NCBI RefSeq assembly: GCF_010731295.1
Contig: NZ_AP022579.1
Location: 3,596,001 to 3,660,000, forward strand
Reading direction: 5' to 3'
Length of the DNA: 64,000 nt
DNA from: Mycolicibacterium boenickei
Lineage (GTDB): Bacteria; Actinomycetota; Actinomycetes; Mycobacteriales; Mycobacteriaceae
Below are positions 54,094 to 62,756 of the stretch, piece after piece (position 1 is the first letter of the stretch; each line of letters begins with the position of its first letter). The notes under the pieces are model-generated. The model saw nothing but the letters and a program-made list of their open reading frames with translations. It was not told where the DNA came from and did no database searches. Both the position numbers and the translations under genes were made by a program.

Positions 54094-54948
54094 ATGCGGC
54101 TGTACCGGGACCGGGCGGTGGTGCTGCGCCAGCACAAGCTCGGCGAGGCCGACCGGATTGTCACCCTGCTGACCCGCGACCATGGTTTGGTGCGCGCGGT
54201 GGCCAAGGGGGTTCGGCGTACCCGCAGCAAGTTCGGCGCGCGGTTGGAACCCTTTGCTCATATCGACGTGCAGCTGCATCCGGGACGCAACCTCGACATC
54301 GTCACGCAGGTTCAGGCCATCGACGCGTTCGCCGCCGACATCGTCAGTGACTACGGCCGTTACACCAGCGCGTGCGCGATGTTGGAGACCGCTGAGCGGC
54401 TGGCCGGGGAGGAACGGGCACCGATGCCCGACCTGCACCGGCTCACCGTGGCCGCGCTGCGCGCCATCGCCGACGGCCGCCGGGCCCGCGAACTGGTGCT
54501 CGATTCCTACCTGCTGCGGGCGATGACGATCGCCGGCTGGGCGCCGGCGCTGACGGAGTGCGCTCGCTGCGCCACGCCGGGTCCGCACCGCGCGTTCCAC
54601 GTCGCCGCGGGCGGCAGCGTGTGCGTGCACTGTCGGCCCAGCGGATCCAGCACCCCGCCGCAGCCGGTACTGGAACTGATGTCGGCGCTGCACGAGGGCG
54701 ACTGGGAGTACGCCGAGGCCTCCTCGTCGAGCCATCGCAGCCAGGCCAGCGGACTGATCGCGGCGCATCTGCAATGGCACCTGGAGCGTCAGCTGCGGAC
54801 ATTGCCTCTGGTCGAGCGGGTGTACCGGATCGATCGGACAGTCGCCGAACAGCGCGCGACGCTGGTCAGGCAGGATATGGGCCATGGCATTGACGAAGGA
54901 CGGGAAGCGGGGCAAGTCGGCCTACCCACAGCTGCCCCCGGCGCCTGA
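54094..54948 (+). CDS. recO: DNA repair protein RecO
   Basis: A 284-aa protein. The N-terminal OB fold reads [31 protein letters not shown]. The C-terminal half carries a zinc site with CARC and CVHC (near residues 156-180). RecO anneals ssDNA and loads RecA with RecR in recombinational repair. GACACT 6 nt upstream of the ATG suggests a leaderless transcript. Its last 65 nt overlap uppS in another frame, which is unusually long. Confidence 0.94.
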   Translation: MRLYRDRAVVLRQHKLGEADRIVTLLTRDHGLVRAVAKGVRRTRSKFGARLEPFAHIDVQLHPGRNLDIVTQVQAIDAFAADIVSDYGRYTSACAMLETAERLAGEERAPMPDLHRLTVAALRAIADGRRARELVLDSYLLRAMTIAGWAPALTECARCATPGPHRAFHVAAGGSVCVHCRPSGSSTPPQPVLELMSALHEGDWEYAEASSSSHRSQASGLIAAHLQWHLERQLRTLPLVERVYRIDRTVAEQRATLVRQDMGHGIDEGREAGQVGLPTAAPGA

Positions 54949-55777
54949 GGACTATCCGGTCTTTCCGGACACCTCGACCTGGCCCGTCGTCTTCCCGGAG
55001 ATCCCGGCCGGCACCAACGGCCGCTTCGCCCGTCCGCCCCAGCACACCTCCAAGGCGGTCGCGCCGCGGATCCCGGCCGATCAGGTCCCCAATCACGTCG
55101 CCGTCGTGATGGACGGCAACGGTCGGTGGGCCACTCAGCGCGGCCTGGGCCGTACCGAGGGGCACAAGATGGGCGAGGCGGTGCTGATCGACATCACCTG
55201 CGGTGCCATCGAACTGGGTATCAAGCACTTGAGCGTCTACGCGTTCTCCACCGAGAACTGGAAGCGCAGTGCCGAGGAGGTCCGTTTCCTTATGGGGTTC
55301 AACCGCGAGGTGGTCCGCCGCCGCCGGGAAAACCTCAACGCCATGGGCGTGAACATGCGCTGGGTCGGGTCGCGGCCCAAGATGTGGCGCAGCGTCATCA
55401 AGGAGTTCGACATCGCCGAGCAGATGACGGTCGGAAACGACGTCATCACGGTCAACTACTGCGTGAACTACGGCGGCCGCACCGAGATCGTCGAGGCTGC
55501 GCAGGCTCTGGCCGCCGAAGCCGCCGAGGGCAAGATCAACCCGGGCCGGATCAGTGAGGCGGCGTTCGCCAAGCATCTGCACCGTCCCGACATTCCCGAT
55601 GTGGATCTGTTCATCCGCACGTCGGGGGAGCAGCGGGCCAGTAACTTCCTGCTGTGGCAGTCGGCCTACGCCGAGTTCGTGTTCCAGGACAAGCTGTGGC
55701 CGGACTACGACCGGCGTGACCTGTGGGCGGCATGCGAGGAGTACGTGAACCGCAACCGTCGCTTCGGTAGGGCCTGA
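54884..55777 (+). CDS. uppS: Cis-prenyltransferase, long-chain (decaprenyl) diphosphate synthase
   Basis: A 297-aa cis-prenyl synthase. The active-site Asp is in [18 protein letters not shown], followed by [19 protein letters not shown], and [24 protein letters not shown] for diphosphate binding. It has a long Pro-rich N-tail of about 80 residues typical of the mycobacterial enzyme (Rv2361c), which makes decaprenyl phosphate precursor for peptidoglycan and arabinogalactan. ATG 54884 lies inside recO; the N-tail supports that start over a later one. Confidence 0.94.
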   Translation: MALTKDGKRGKSAYPQLPPAPEDYPVFPDTSTWPVVFPEIPAGTNGRFARPPQHTSKAVAPRIPADQVPNHVAVVMDGNGRWATQRGLGRTEGHKMGEAVLIDITCGAIELGIKHLSVYAFSTENWKRSAEEVRFLMGFNREVVRRRRENLNAMGVNMRWVGSRPKMWRSVIKEFDIAEQMTVGNDVITVNYCVNYGGRTEIVEAAQALAAEAAEGKINPGRISEAAFAKHLHRPDIPDVDLFIRTSGEQRASNFLLWQSAYAEFVFQDKLWPDYDRRDLWAACEEYVNRNRRFGRA

Positions 55778-55778
55778 C

Positions 55779-56225
55779 ATGCCCGGCCTCCTGCAGCAGT
55801 TGTCCTCGGCGCTCAGCGAGGTGATGTCCGTTGTCGAGGAACCTGACGAGGCGTTGACCGTGACGGTCGACGGTTCGGTGGCCTCGGTGCGGGTGGTGGC
55901 CATCGCCGAGGACCTGGAGATGGTCTCGCTGACGCAGCCGTTGGCGTGGGATCTGCCGCTGAACAACAAGATTCGCGAGCGGGTGTCCGAGCATGCCAGC
56001 AAGACGATGCTGGGCACGGTGGTGCTGGTGGAGAAACTGGTCGAGACGCCCACGAACGGTGCGACCCCCAAGGGCGCTACGCGCAAGCGGCCGGCCAAGA
56101 AAGTCGCCGACGTGATGCTGCGCTACAACTTCCCGGCTGCCGGGCTGACCGACGATGCGCTGCGCACGCTGATCCTCATGGTCTTGGCCACCGGTGCCGA
56201 TGTGCGCCGGGACCTGATGTCGTGA
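55779..56225 (+). CDS. Conserved hypothetical, Rv2360c-like, 148 aa
   Basis: A 148-aa protein 1 nt after uppS. Its alpha/beta pattern (VTVDGSVASVRVVAIAEDLEMVSLTQPLAWDLPLN then helices, later VMLRYNFPAAGLTDDALRTLILMVLATGADVRRDLM) is reminiscent of YbjN or type III chaperone-like folds, but no catalytic motif can be named. A basic, Thr/Pro/Lys-rich insert sits near residues 90-108. Its stop overlaps the nudix start. Conserved position in mycobacteria; function unknown. Confidence 0.78.
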   Translation: MPGLLQQLSSALSEVMSVVEEPDEALTVTVDGSVASVRVVAIAEDLEMVSLTQPLAWDLPLNNKIRERVSEHASKTMLGTVVLVEKLVETPTNGATPKGATRKRPAKKVADVMLRYNFPAAGLTDDALRTLILMVLATGADVRRDLMS

Positions 56226-56626
56226 CCCCGTCCGTCATCCGCATCGTCGCCGCCGTCGTGCTCGATGAGCACGACCGGTTGCTGGTGGTCCGCAAGCGCG
56301 GCACGACCGCGTTCATGCAGCCGGGCGGGAAGATCGAGCCGGGGGAGCAGCCGATCGAGGCGTTGTCGCGGGAGGTCCGCGAGGAACTCGGGGTGGGATT
56401 CACCGGGGCCGAAGCCGAAGAACTCGGCCGTCACACCGCGCCGGCGGCCAACGAACCGGGTCACTCGGTCGATGCGTGGCTCTACCTGGTCGTCTTGGAC
56501 GGCGAACCGCAGCCGCAGGCCGAGATCGCCGAGCTGACCTGGATCGATCCGCATGCACCCGGTGAGATCGAGCTGGCGCCGTTGACCCGCGACACCGTGC
56601 TGGCGCTGGCGCGCGATCGGGTCTAG
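56222..56626 (+). CDS. Nudix hydrolase, 134 aa
   Basis: The protein starts at GTG 56222, overlapping the previous stop (GTGA). The full Nudix box is present: GGKIEPGEQPIEALSREVRE followed by ELG. A small size and VIRIVAAVVLDEHDRLLVVRKRG point to a MutT/ADP-ribose-type hydrolase acting on nucleoside diphosphate derivatives. The substrate cannot be read from sequence. It is the last gene of the recO-uppS operon and convergent with zur, 4 nt apart. Confidence 0.9.
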   Translation: MTPSVIRIVAAVVLDEHDRLLVVRKRGTTAFMQPGGKIEPGEQPIEALSREVREELGVGFTGAEAEELGRHTAPAANEPGHSVDAWLYLVVLDGEPQPQAEIAELTWIDPHAPGEIELAPLTRDTVLALARDRV

Positions 56627-56630
56627 GGCG

Positions 56631-57029
56631 CTACCCGGCCGCGCCGACGCACTCGCCGCACGTCCCGAAGATCTCGATGGTGTGGCTGACATCGGAGAAA
56701 CCGTGCTCGCGGGCCACGTCGGCGGCCCAGGCCTCGACCTGTCCGCCGGAGATCTCGACGGTCGCGCCGCAGGCCCGGCAGACCAGGTGGTGGTGATGGT
56801 CCTCAGAACAGCGCCGGTAGACCGATTCGCCGGTGTCGGTGCGCAACGTGTCGACGTTGCCCGTGGTCGCCATCGTCTGCAGGGTGCGGTACACCGTGGT
56901 CAGGCCGATGGCCTGGCCGCGCCGACGCAGCTCGTCGTGGAGCTCCTGGGCCGAGCGGAACCCGTCGGTCTCGTTGAGCAGGTCGGCGATCGCCGCACGC
57001 TGCCGGGTGGACCGGACCGCGCCCGTCAC
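56631..57029 (-). CDS. zur: Zinc uptake regulator Zur (FurB)
   Basis: A 132-aa Fur-family repressor. The winged helix reads STRQRAAIADLLNE and IGLTTVYRTLQTMA. The metal region has DHHHHLVCRACGATVEI and CGECVGAA, giving two CxxC structural zinc pairs. With zinc bound it represses zinc uptake and alternative ribosomal protein genes. ATG 57029 overlaps the smtB stop, so the two zinc regulators are one operon (Rv2358-Rv2359 in M. tuberculosis). Confidence 0.94.
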   Translation of the reverse strand: MTGAVRSTRQRAAIADLLNETDGFRSAQELHDELRRRGQAIGLTTVYRTLQTMATTGNVDTLRTDTGESVYRRCSEDHHHHLVCRACGATVEISGGQVEAWAADVAREHGFSDVSHTIEIFGTCGECVGAAG

Positions 57030-57394
57030 CGCGGTTCCTCACTGGCGTGGGCGACGGCGTCGGCGACGATGTGGGCCAGGTGATGGTCGACCAGGTGGTA
57101 GAGCACCTCACGTCCGGCACGCTCGCTGGCGACCACCCCGGCCTGCTTGAGAATCCGCAGATGCTGGCTCACCAGCGGCTGCGGCACGGCCAGCGCGTCG
57201 ACCAATTCATGGACGCAGCGCTGGGACTGCTGCAGCTGTAGGACGATGGCGATCCGCAGCGGGGCAGCCAGTGCGCGCAGCAGCTCGCCCGCGTTGTCGA
57301 GGACCTCGCGCGACGGCATTTCCGACGCCGGGGCAGTGCTGTCCTCGCGCGCGTCGTCGTGTTGATTTACGCTGATATTGGAAATCGTTTCCAT
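57026..57394 (-). CDS. smtB: ArsR/SmtB-family zinc-responsive repressor
   Basis: A 122-aa ArsR-type winged-helix repressor with a 30-residue flexible N-tail. The recognition region is CVHELVDALAVPQPLVSQHLRILKQAGVVASERAGREVLYHL. The C-terminal helix has DHHLAHIVADAVAHASEE, whose Asp/His residues match the alpha5 zinc site. It releases DNA when zinc is high, allowing zur expression. Two palindromes overlap or precede its start. Confidence 0.93.
   Translation of the reverse strand: METISNISVNQHDDAREDSTAPASEMPSREVLDNAGELLRALAAPLRIAIVLQLQQSQRCVHELVDALAVPQPLVSQHLRILKQAGVVASERAGREVLYHLVDHHLAHIVADAVAHASEEPR
57379..57393. promoter_or_regulatory. Palindrome over the smtB start, Zur-box-like
   Basis: TGGAAATCGTTTCCA is a perfect inverted repeat (6-3-6) overlapping the smtB initiation codon. 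It matches TGAAAATCATTTTCA, the form of mycobacterial Zur boxes as I remember them, at 12 of 15 positions. This suggests feedback by Zur on its own operon, or an SmtB site. Confidence 0.5.
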
Positions 57395-57407
57395 TACGGG
57401 TCAGAAT

Positions 57408-57427
57408 ACATGCGCAATATCGCATGT
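57408..57427. promoter_or_regulatory. Palindrome upstream of smtB, probable SmtB operator
   Basis: ACATGCG, a 6-nt spacer and CGCATGT form a perfect 7-6-7 inverted repeat 14 bp upstream of the smtB start. Size and position fit an ArsR/SmtB operator in the promoter. It is about 64 bp from the glyS GTG and could also touch that promoter. Confidence 0.6.
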
Positions 57428-57491
57428 CAACCGGCCTGGCGGCCACGGCGGATTATCGCTGCCGGGGAGCTGGTCGCTACTCTGATGCACC

Positions 57492-58877
57492 GTGGCATCC
57501 ATCATCGACACCGTTGCGAACCTGGCGAAACGCCGTGGCCTGGTCTACCAGTCCGGAGAGATCTACGGCGGCACCAAGTCCGCATGGGATTACGGGCCGC
57601 TCGGTGTCGAGCTCAAGGAGAACATCAAGCGGCAGTGGTGGAAGTCCATGGTCACCGGCCGTGACGACGTCGTCGGCCTGGACAGCGCGATCATCCTGCC
57701 GCGCCAGGTGTGGGTGGCCTCCGGTCACGTAGACGTCTTCAACGATCCGCTGGTGGAGTGCCTGAACTGCCACAAGCGGCATCGGCAGGACCACATGCAG
57801 GAGGCCTACGCGGCCAAGAAGGGCCTCGATGACCCGGACTCGGTGCCGATGGACGAGATCGTCTGCCCCGACTGCGGCACCAAGGGCCAGTGGACCGAGC
57901 CGCGCGACTTCAACATGATGCTCAAGACCTACCTCGGCCCGATCGAGTCGGAGGAAGGTCTGCACTACCTCCGCCCCGAGACCGCCCAGGGCATCTTCGT
58001 CAACTTCGCCAACGTGGTCACCACCGCGCGCAAGAAGCCGCCGTTCGGCATCGGCCAGATCGGCAAGAGCTTCCGCAACGAGATCACCCCGGGCAACTTC
58101 ATCTTCCGCACCCGCGAGTTCGAGCAGATGGAGATGGAGTTCTTCGTCGAGCCGTCGACCGCGGGCGAGTGGCACAAGTACTGGATCGAGACCCGGCTGC
58201 AGTGGTACGTCGACCTCGGCATCAACCGGGACAACCTGCGGCTGTACGACCATCCCAAGGAGAAGCTGTCGCACTACTCCGACGGCACGGTCGACATCGA
58301 GTACAAGTTCGGTTTCGCCGGCAACCCGTGGGGTGAGCTGGAGGGCATCGCCAACCGCACCAACTTCGACTTGTCCACGCACTCAAAGCATTCCGGTGTC
58401 GACCTGTCGTTCTACGATCAGGGCGCCGACACCCGCTACGTGCCGTACGTGATCGAGCCGGCAGCCGGCCTGACCCGTTCGCTGATGGCGTTCCTGGTCG
58501 ACTCCTACACCGAGGACGAGGCTCCCAACGCCAAGGGCGGGGTGGACAAGCGCACCGTGCTCAAGCTCGATCCGCGCCTGGCTCCGGTCAAGGCCGCGGT
58601 GCTGCCGTTGTCGCGCAACGCCGACCTGTCGCCCAAGGCCCGTGACCTGGCCGCGGAGTTGCGCAAGAACTGGAACGTCGAGTTCGACGACGCCGGTGCC
58701 ATCGGCCGCCGCTACCGCCGCCAGGACGAGATCGGTACGCCGTACTGCGTGACGGTCGATTTCGACACCCTGGAGGACAACGCCGTCACCATCCGCGAGC
58801 GCGACGCCATGACCCAGGAGCGCATCGCCCTGGACAAGGTGTCGGATTACCTCGCGGTGCGGCTCAAGGGCGCATAA
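57492..58877 (+). CDS. glyS: Glycyl-tRNA synthetase (alpha2 type)
   Basis: A 461-aa class II synthetase starting at GTG 57492, with TACTCT at 57478-57483 as a -10 (8 nt spacing, probably leaderless). N-terminal [20 protein letters not shown] is the family hallmark. Motif 2 is [20 protein letters not shown], motif 3 [14 protein letters not shown], and a zinc-binding insertion has CLNCHKRH and CPDCGTKG. It charges tRNA-Gly. The C-terminal anticodon domain is complete. Confidence 0.96.
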   Translation: MASIIDTVANLAKRRGLVYQSGEIYGGTKSAWDYGPLGVELKENIKRQWWKSMVTGRDDVVGLDSAIILPRQVWVASGHVDVFNDPLVECLNCHKRHRQDHMQEAYAAKKGLDDPDSVPMDEIVCPDCGTKGQWTEPRDFNMMLKTYLGPIESEEGLHYLRPETAQGIFVNFANVVTTARKKPPFGIGQIGKSFRNEITPGNFIFRTREFEQMEMEFFVEPSTAGEWHKYWIETRLQWYVDLGINRDNLRLYDHPKEKLSHYSDGTVDIEYKFGFAGNPWGELEGIANRTNFDLSTHSKHSGVDLSFYDQGADTRYVPYVIEPAAGLTRSLMAFLVDSYTEDEAPNAKGGVDKRTVLKLDPRLAPVKAAVLPLSRNADLSPKARDLAAELRKNWNVEFDDAGAIGRRYRRQDEIGTPYCVTVDFDTLEDNAVTIRERDAMTQERIALDKVSDYLAVRLKGA

Positions 58878-58900
58878 GTCTCCCGCTCGCGCGGGGGACT
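58877..58900. terminator. Bidirectional hairpin between glyS and the DUF302-like gene
   Basis: AGTCTCCCGC, loop TCGC, and GCGGGGGACT form a 10-bp stem with one G-U pair that starts at the glyS stop and reaches the stop of the convergent gene. Symmetry lets it act on both transcripts; U-tracts are weak on both sides. Confidence 0.55.
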
Positions 58901-59432
58901 AGTGCAGTTGGGCCGGGACGTCACCGTCGAGCAGGTCGATCAGCGTCGCCAACAGCCCGTCGAGTTCGTGCCCGACGGCAGTGATCGCCGGGTGGCCGTA
59001 GCTTGCGAACAGCAGGCTCGGCTGGTCGACGGCGAGCACAGTGCCATCCGGGCCGGCGTAGAGCAGCGTGCGCAGCGGTGCGTGCAGCATGACAGCCGGG
59101 TCGTGGCGGTACATGCGTTCGGCGATGGTGTGATTGCCCATCAGGTACTCGGTGGCCTGCCCGTTCGATCCCGACCCCGCCATGCTCGGGGCGACGTCGA
59201 TGCTGAAATAGCGCAGGAACCCGTGTGGCGCCTGGGTTTTCGCTACCGCGAGAACCTCGTCCCAATTCGACGCGGCCGCGAATGCAGCACTGTTGTAGGC
59301 GGGCACCAGGGATTCGTACCGTTCACGGGCCCGCTCGTAGCTGTCGGGCAGGGCCACCAGAAGCCGGCGGCTCGGGTGGTCGACGACGCCGCTGTGCCGG
59401 GGCATCGCGGTGCCGCCATGTCGAGGACTCAT
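58899..59432 (-). CDS. DUF302-like conserved protein, 177 aa
   Basis: A 177-aa soluble protein without signal peptide. The first part (RRLLVALPDSYERARERYESLVPAYNSAAF) and the later PLRTLLYAGPDGTVLAVDQPSLLFASYGHPAITAVGHELDGLLATLI have the pattern of DUF302 domains. The middle has SIDVAPSMAGSGSNGQATEYLMGNH, rich in Gly and Ser. It lies 1 nt after the SDR gene on the same strand. A start at 59405 (MPRHSG) is also possible. Function unknown. Confidence 0.65.
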   Translation of the reverse strand: MSPRHGGTAMPRHSGVVDHPSRRLLVALPDSYERARERYESLVPAYNSAAFAAASNWDEVLAVAKTQAPHGFLRYFSIDVAPSMAGSGSNGQATEYLMGNHTIAERMYRHDPAVMLHAPLRTLLYAGPDGTVLAVDQPSLLFASYGHPAITAVGHELDGLLATLIDLLDGDVPAQLH

Positions 59433-59433
59433 C

Positions 59434-60117
59434 CTACGAGGCCCGGAACAGCGGAGCGTGTACCTGGCGGGTCAATTCGTCGGCGAGCACTTCCGGTGTC
59501 CCCGAGATGATCCCGTCGACGATCTGCCGGGCGACGTCGGCCGGGTCGTTCTTGGGAACGTCGAGGTCGGCGGTCATCGAGGTGTCGGTGTACCCGAGGT
59601 ACACGCCGATCACCTCGGTGCCCTGCTCCCGAAGTTCCAGTCGCAGAGAGTTGTTCGCCGACCACAGGGCCGCCTTCGAGACGCCGTAGGCGCCGTAGCC
59701 GGGCAGCCACGACAGCACCGATGCGATGTTCACGATCGCGCCGTTGCGGCCGGCCAGCAGCGGTGCGAAGGCTCTGGTCACCCGCAGTGCGCCGAAGAAG
59801 TTCGTCTCCAGCACGGACCGAATCTCATCGAGGTCGTCCGCGGCCAATGACTGGCCGCCGAGTACGCCTGCGTTGTTGACGACGATGGTGGCGTCGGAGG
59901 CGATATCGGCCAACCGGGCGACGTCGTCGCCCTTGGTGACGTCGGCCTGTACGACCACCACGCGAGGGTCGGCTGCGACGCCGGGACGCCGGCTCGTGGA
60001 GTACACCTTGGCGGCGCCGCGCGCCAGGAGTTCATCCACGATCGACTTGCCCAGCCCCTGCTGGCCGCCCGTCACGACGACCGTTGCACCCGCTATCGGT
60101 GTTCCTGTTACTGCCAT
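59434..60117 (-). CDS. Short-chain dehydrogenase/reductase
   Basis: A 227-aa classical SDR. The NAD(P) site is VVVTGGQQGLGKSI, then VNNAG, the Ser in NIASVLS and the Tyr/Lys in YGVSKAA, so the catalytic set is complete. An Arg-rich stretch after the second strand (STSRRPG) suggests NADP(H). The substrate is unknown. It is divergent from an HxlR regulator with a palindrome between them, suggesting it is the regulated target. Confidence 0.88.
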   Translation of the reverse strand: MAVTGTPIAGATVVVTGGQQGLGKSIVDELLARGAAKVYSTSRRPGVAADPRVVVVQADVTKGDDVARLADIASDATIVVNNAGVLGGQSLAADDLDEIRSVLETNFFGALRVTRAFAPLLAGRNGAIVNIASVLSWLPGYGAYGVSKAALWSANNSLRLELREQGTEVIGVYLGYTDTSMTADLDVPKNDPADVARQIVDGIISGTPEVLADELTRQVHAPLFRAS

Positions 60118-60201
60118 GTCCGCCTCCTCCGATTGGAACGGTGGCCTCGGCTGACTCCGATGGCCTTCCGCGCGTCATGTCTGCCAACGTAGCAGTCTGA
60201 G

Positions 60202-60214
60202 TTGGAATTCCCAA
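60202..60214. promoter_or_regulatory. Candidate HxlR operator between the SDR and the regulator
   Basis: TTGGAATTCCCAA contains the perfect palindrome GGAATTCC with near-symmetric flanks. It lies 6 bp before the regulator's -10 (TATGAT, 60221-60226), so bound protein would block it. A further ATTGGAA copy lies at 60133-60139 near the SDR start. Confidence 0.5.
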
Positions 60215-60232
60215 TCCAGCTATGATGTGAAG

Positions 60233-60682
60233 ATGCGCGCAGAACCGTGGTCCGACGCCGCCTGCCCGATCGCCCGCACCATGTCGGTGCTGGGCCAGCG
60301 GTGGGCCATCCTCATCGTTCGGGAAGCGCTGCTGGGCCGATCCCGGTTCTCCGAGTTCCGCGAGCATCTGGGAGTGGCTTCCGACGTCCTCAGCACGCGA
60401 CTGTCGGAGTTGGTGGAAGCCGGGATCCTCGATGTCGTGGACTACCGGGAGCCCGGTGACCGGACGCGCAGCCGCTACGTGCTCACCGACGCCGGGCATG
60501 AACTGGTCTCGGTGCTGGCCGCGCTCGGGCAATGGGGCCACGTGCATCGGGCCCGTCCGGACAGCAGTCAGTATCGGTTCATCGAAACGGATACCGGGGA
60601 ACCCGTCGGAATCGGTTTCCAGCGACAGGACGGCACGCCTGTGCCGCGCGGGCAGGTCAGCCTTGAGGAACGAACCGGCTAG
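60233..60682 (+). CDS. HxlR-family transcriptional regulator
   Basis: A 149-aa winged-helix regulator. WSDAACPIARTMSVLGQRWAILIVREALLG carries the conserved sensor Cys of many HxlR proteins, and SRFSEFREHLGVASDVLSTRLSELVEAGIL is the DNA-binding part. ATG 60233 lies 6 nt after TATGAT, a typical leaderless start; GTG 60227 is less likely. It is divergent from the SDR, so it probably controls that gene in response to electrophiles or oxidants. Its stop overlaps that of the convergent TPM gene (shared CTAG). Confidence 0.87.
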   Translation: MRAEPWSDAACPIARTMSVLGQRWAILIVREALLGRSRFSEFREHLGVASDVLSTRLSELVEAGILDVVDYREPGDRTRSRYVLTDAGHELVSVLAALGQWGHVHRARPDSSQYRFIETDTGEPVGIGFQRQDGTPVPRGQVSLEERTG

Positions 60683-62697
60683 AAGCGGCCGCCGCCGCCG
60701 CTGTAGCTGCGGCCCGATGAATGTGACGAGCCGCCATAGGACGTCGGCCGACCCATGCCGCGGCCACCGCCGTACCCACCACCGAAGCCGCCGCCGAAAC
60801 CGCCACCTCCGCCACGCAGGATGTTGCCGATGAGGATGCCGCCGAGTACCGCTCCCATGTCGGATCCGCCACCGCCGCCGTACTGCGAGGTGTAGGACCG
60901 CTGGGCTGCCCGGACGTCATCGTTGGCCAGGCCTTGCGCCTGTGCGGCCAGCGTCGACGCCCCGTTCGCGTGCGCCACCGCCTCGTTCGGGTTCTGGGCG
61001 CGTTTGGCCTCGGCGGCCTGCAGCTGCCGCTGCGCCTCGGCCAGCCGGGTGCGGGCCTCCGGTCCGATGCTGCCGCGCCGGGTCTCGATGAAGTCCGACA
61101 CCGCCTTGATCCGTGACTGGGCGGTGAACAGCGCCTGTTCCAGTGCCCGGGCCAGCCGCTCGGCGGCCTCCTGTTGTTCGTGCACGCCGGCGAGCAGCTG
61201 GTCGAGCTCGGCGTCGGCCTTGGTGAGCCGGGTGAACGTGCCCAGCGGGTCGGCCTTGCCGTTGGCCGTCGCCTCGTCGGCCGCTTTCTTGGCGGCGTCA
61301 CGGGCGGCGCCGAGTTTGTCGGCCTGCGGCGTACCGGGCTGGGCCAGTAGCGAATTCGCCTGGTCGATACCGGCCTGGATGTCGGTGATGGCTGCAGGCA
61401 GGCCGGCCAGGGCCCGGTTGATGTCCGAGGCCGCGCTGTCGACGGCGTCGAGCAGGGTGCGGGCCTGGTCCAGCGCGGACTCTGCCGAACGCACGGCATC
61501 CACCAGTGCGGTCTGGTCGGTGGCCGGCCGCGAGACCAGGCCGCGGGCCGACGTGATGTTGCGGTCGGCGAAGGCCAGCCGCTCCTTGGCGGTGCCCACA
61601 TTGGTGTCCACCGAAGCCAGGGCGCTCGCGTCGAACTGGGTGTGCAGGTTGTCCAGGGTCTGTCGGGACGGGTCGACGCGGGCGGTGAGGTCGACCATCT
61701 GCTGGGTCATGGTGTCCAGTCGGCTCGGGGCGTTGATCACCAGATCGCGCAGCTGCTCGAAGGCTTGGCTCTGGACGTCCAGCTCGCGGTCGGCCCTGGC
61801 CGCCGACACCACCACCTGCGTCAGCAGCTGGCGCTGTTGCAGTGGTGTCTCCGGCGCATCGTCGTCGAGGGTCTGTCGCACGGTGAAGGCTTGGGCCAGT
61901 GCGGTTTTCGCATTGGCCAGGGCCGCACTGAACGGTTCGGTGCGCTTGGCGCCGAACTCCTCGACGGCCAGCTCCAGTTCCGCCTCACTGGTGCGCACGG
62001 CATTGTCGACATCGACGACGATCGAGCGGGACAGCTCATCGAGCGCTTCCAAGGGCACCGAGGCCAGTGCGTTGGCGTCGGTCGGGTCGACGCGCTTGGC
62101 GGCCTCGAACTCGGCGTGGCGCCGCTTGGCCCGGCGCCGGCGCGACCACCACCACAGCAGGCCGGCAAGCACCACCACCACGCCGAGGGCGATCAGCATG
62201 CCGGGCCACGACACGCCGGGTGCGGCGGGAGATTCGGGTTCAGAGTTCAGCCCGTTGGCCGCGGCGATCGCGGCGCCCGTCCAGTCGTCCCGGCGCAGGG
62301 CCGGGGTGACGCTGTTGCGCCGAATGTCGTCGGCGCGGGCCGAACTGGTGACGGTGTCGGGCACCTGGAACGCGAACGCCCGGTCCACTGTGGCGACCGC
62401 CAAAAGTGCGTCGTCGTCACCGAAATCGCTCAGCTGCATGGTGTTCTGCGCCCAGCCGACCGGGTTCTGCCGGGCGAAATCCTCGGTGAAGACCACCCAT
62501 AGCTTGATGTGGCGGTCGTCGTAGAGCCGGTCGATCGCGCGCTGCACGTTGCCGCGCTGGGCCGCCGACAACACCCCGGCGTTGTCGGTGAGTTGGGTGG
62601 CCAGCCGCAACGGCGGTTCGGCGGCGGCGCCGGGAGCGACCACGAGTGCGGTCATCAGGATCGCGAGCAGCATGGACAGCAGACGGGCGATACGCAT
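60679..62697 (-). CDS. TPM-domain membrane protein with long coiled-coil region, Rv2345-like
   Basis: A 672-aa protein. A signal peptide (1-26, ending APGAAAEPP) is followed by an extracytoplasmic TPM (TLP18.3/Psb32) domain at about 30-160 (LTDNAGVLSAAQRGNVQRAIDRLYDDRHIKLWVVFTEDF). One transmembrane helix (about 170-190) ends in a WWWSRRRRAKRR stop-transfer. A cytoplasmic, Ala/Gln/Glu-rich helical region of about 400 residues looks coiled-coil. The C-terminus is Gly-rich with GGGFGGGFGGGYGGGRG and ends GGGGRF. The frame upstream of 62697 overlaps dgt and is not used. Function unknown. Confidence 0.85.
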   Translation of the reverse strand: MRIARLLSMLLAILMTALVVAPGAAAEPPLRLATQLTDNAGVLSAAQRGNVQRAIDRLYDDRHIKLWVVFTEDFARQNPVGWAQNTMQLSDFGDDDALLAVATVDRAFAFQVPDTVTSSARADDIRRNSVTPALRRDDWTGAAIAAANGLNSEPESPAAPGVSWPGMLIALGVVVVLAGLLWWWSRRRRAKRRHAEFEAAKRVDPTDANALASVPLEALDELSRSIVVDVDNAVRTSEAELELAVEEFGAKRTEPFSAALANAKTALAQAFTVRQTLDDDAPETPLQQRQLLTQVVVSAARADRELDVQSQAFEQLRDLVINAPSRLDTMTQQMVDLTARVDPSRQTLDNLHTQFDASALASVDTNVGTAKERLAFADRNITSARGLVSRPATDQTALVDAVRSAESALDQARTLLDAVDSAASDINRALAGLPAAITDIQAGIDQANSLLAQPGTPQADKLGAARDAAKKAADEATANGKADPLGTFTRLTKADAELDQLLAGVHEQQEAAERLARALEQALFTAQSRIKAVSDFIETRRGSIGPEARTRLAEAQRQLQAAEAKRAQNPNEAVAHANGASTLAAQAQGLANDDVRAAQRSYTSQYGGGGGSDMGAVLGGILIGNILRGGGGGFGGGFGGGYGGGRGMGRPTSYGGSSHSSGRSYSGGGGRF

Positions 62698-62756
62698 GAC
62701 CGTCAATCTAATGCGCTCCCGCGTCGGCGCGTTGCTTCCTGGCAGACTGTGCGTCG

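Noticed and set aside
60700..60870. Gly-rich DNA repeat as a possible PE_PGRS fragment or CRISPR-like array
   Set aside because: It is the C-terminal Gly-rich tail of the TPM-domain protein; there is no PE domain, no regular spacers and no direct repeats of fixed length.
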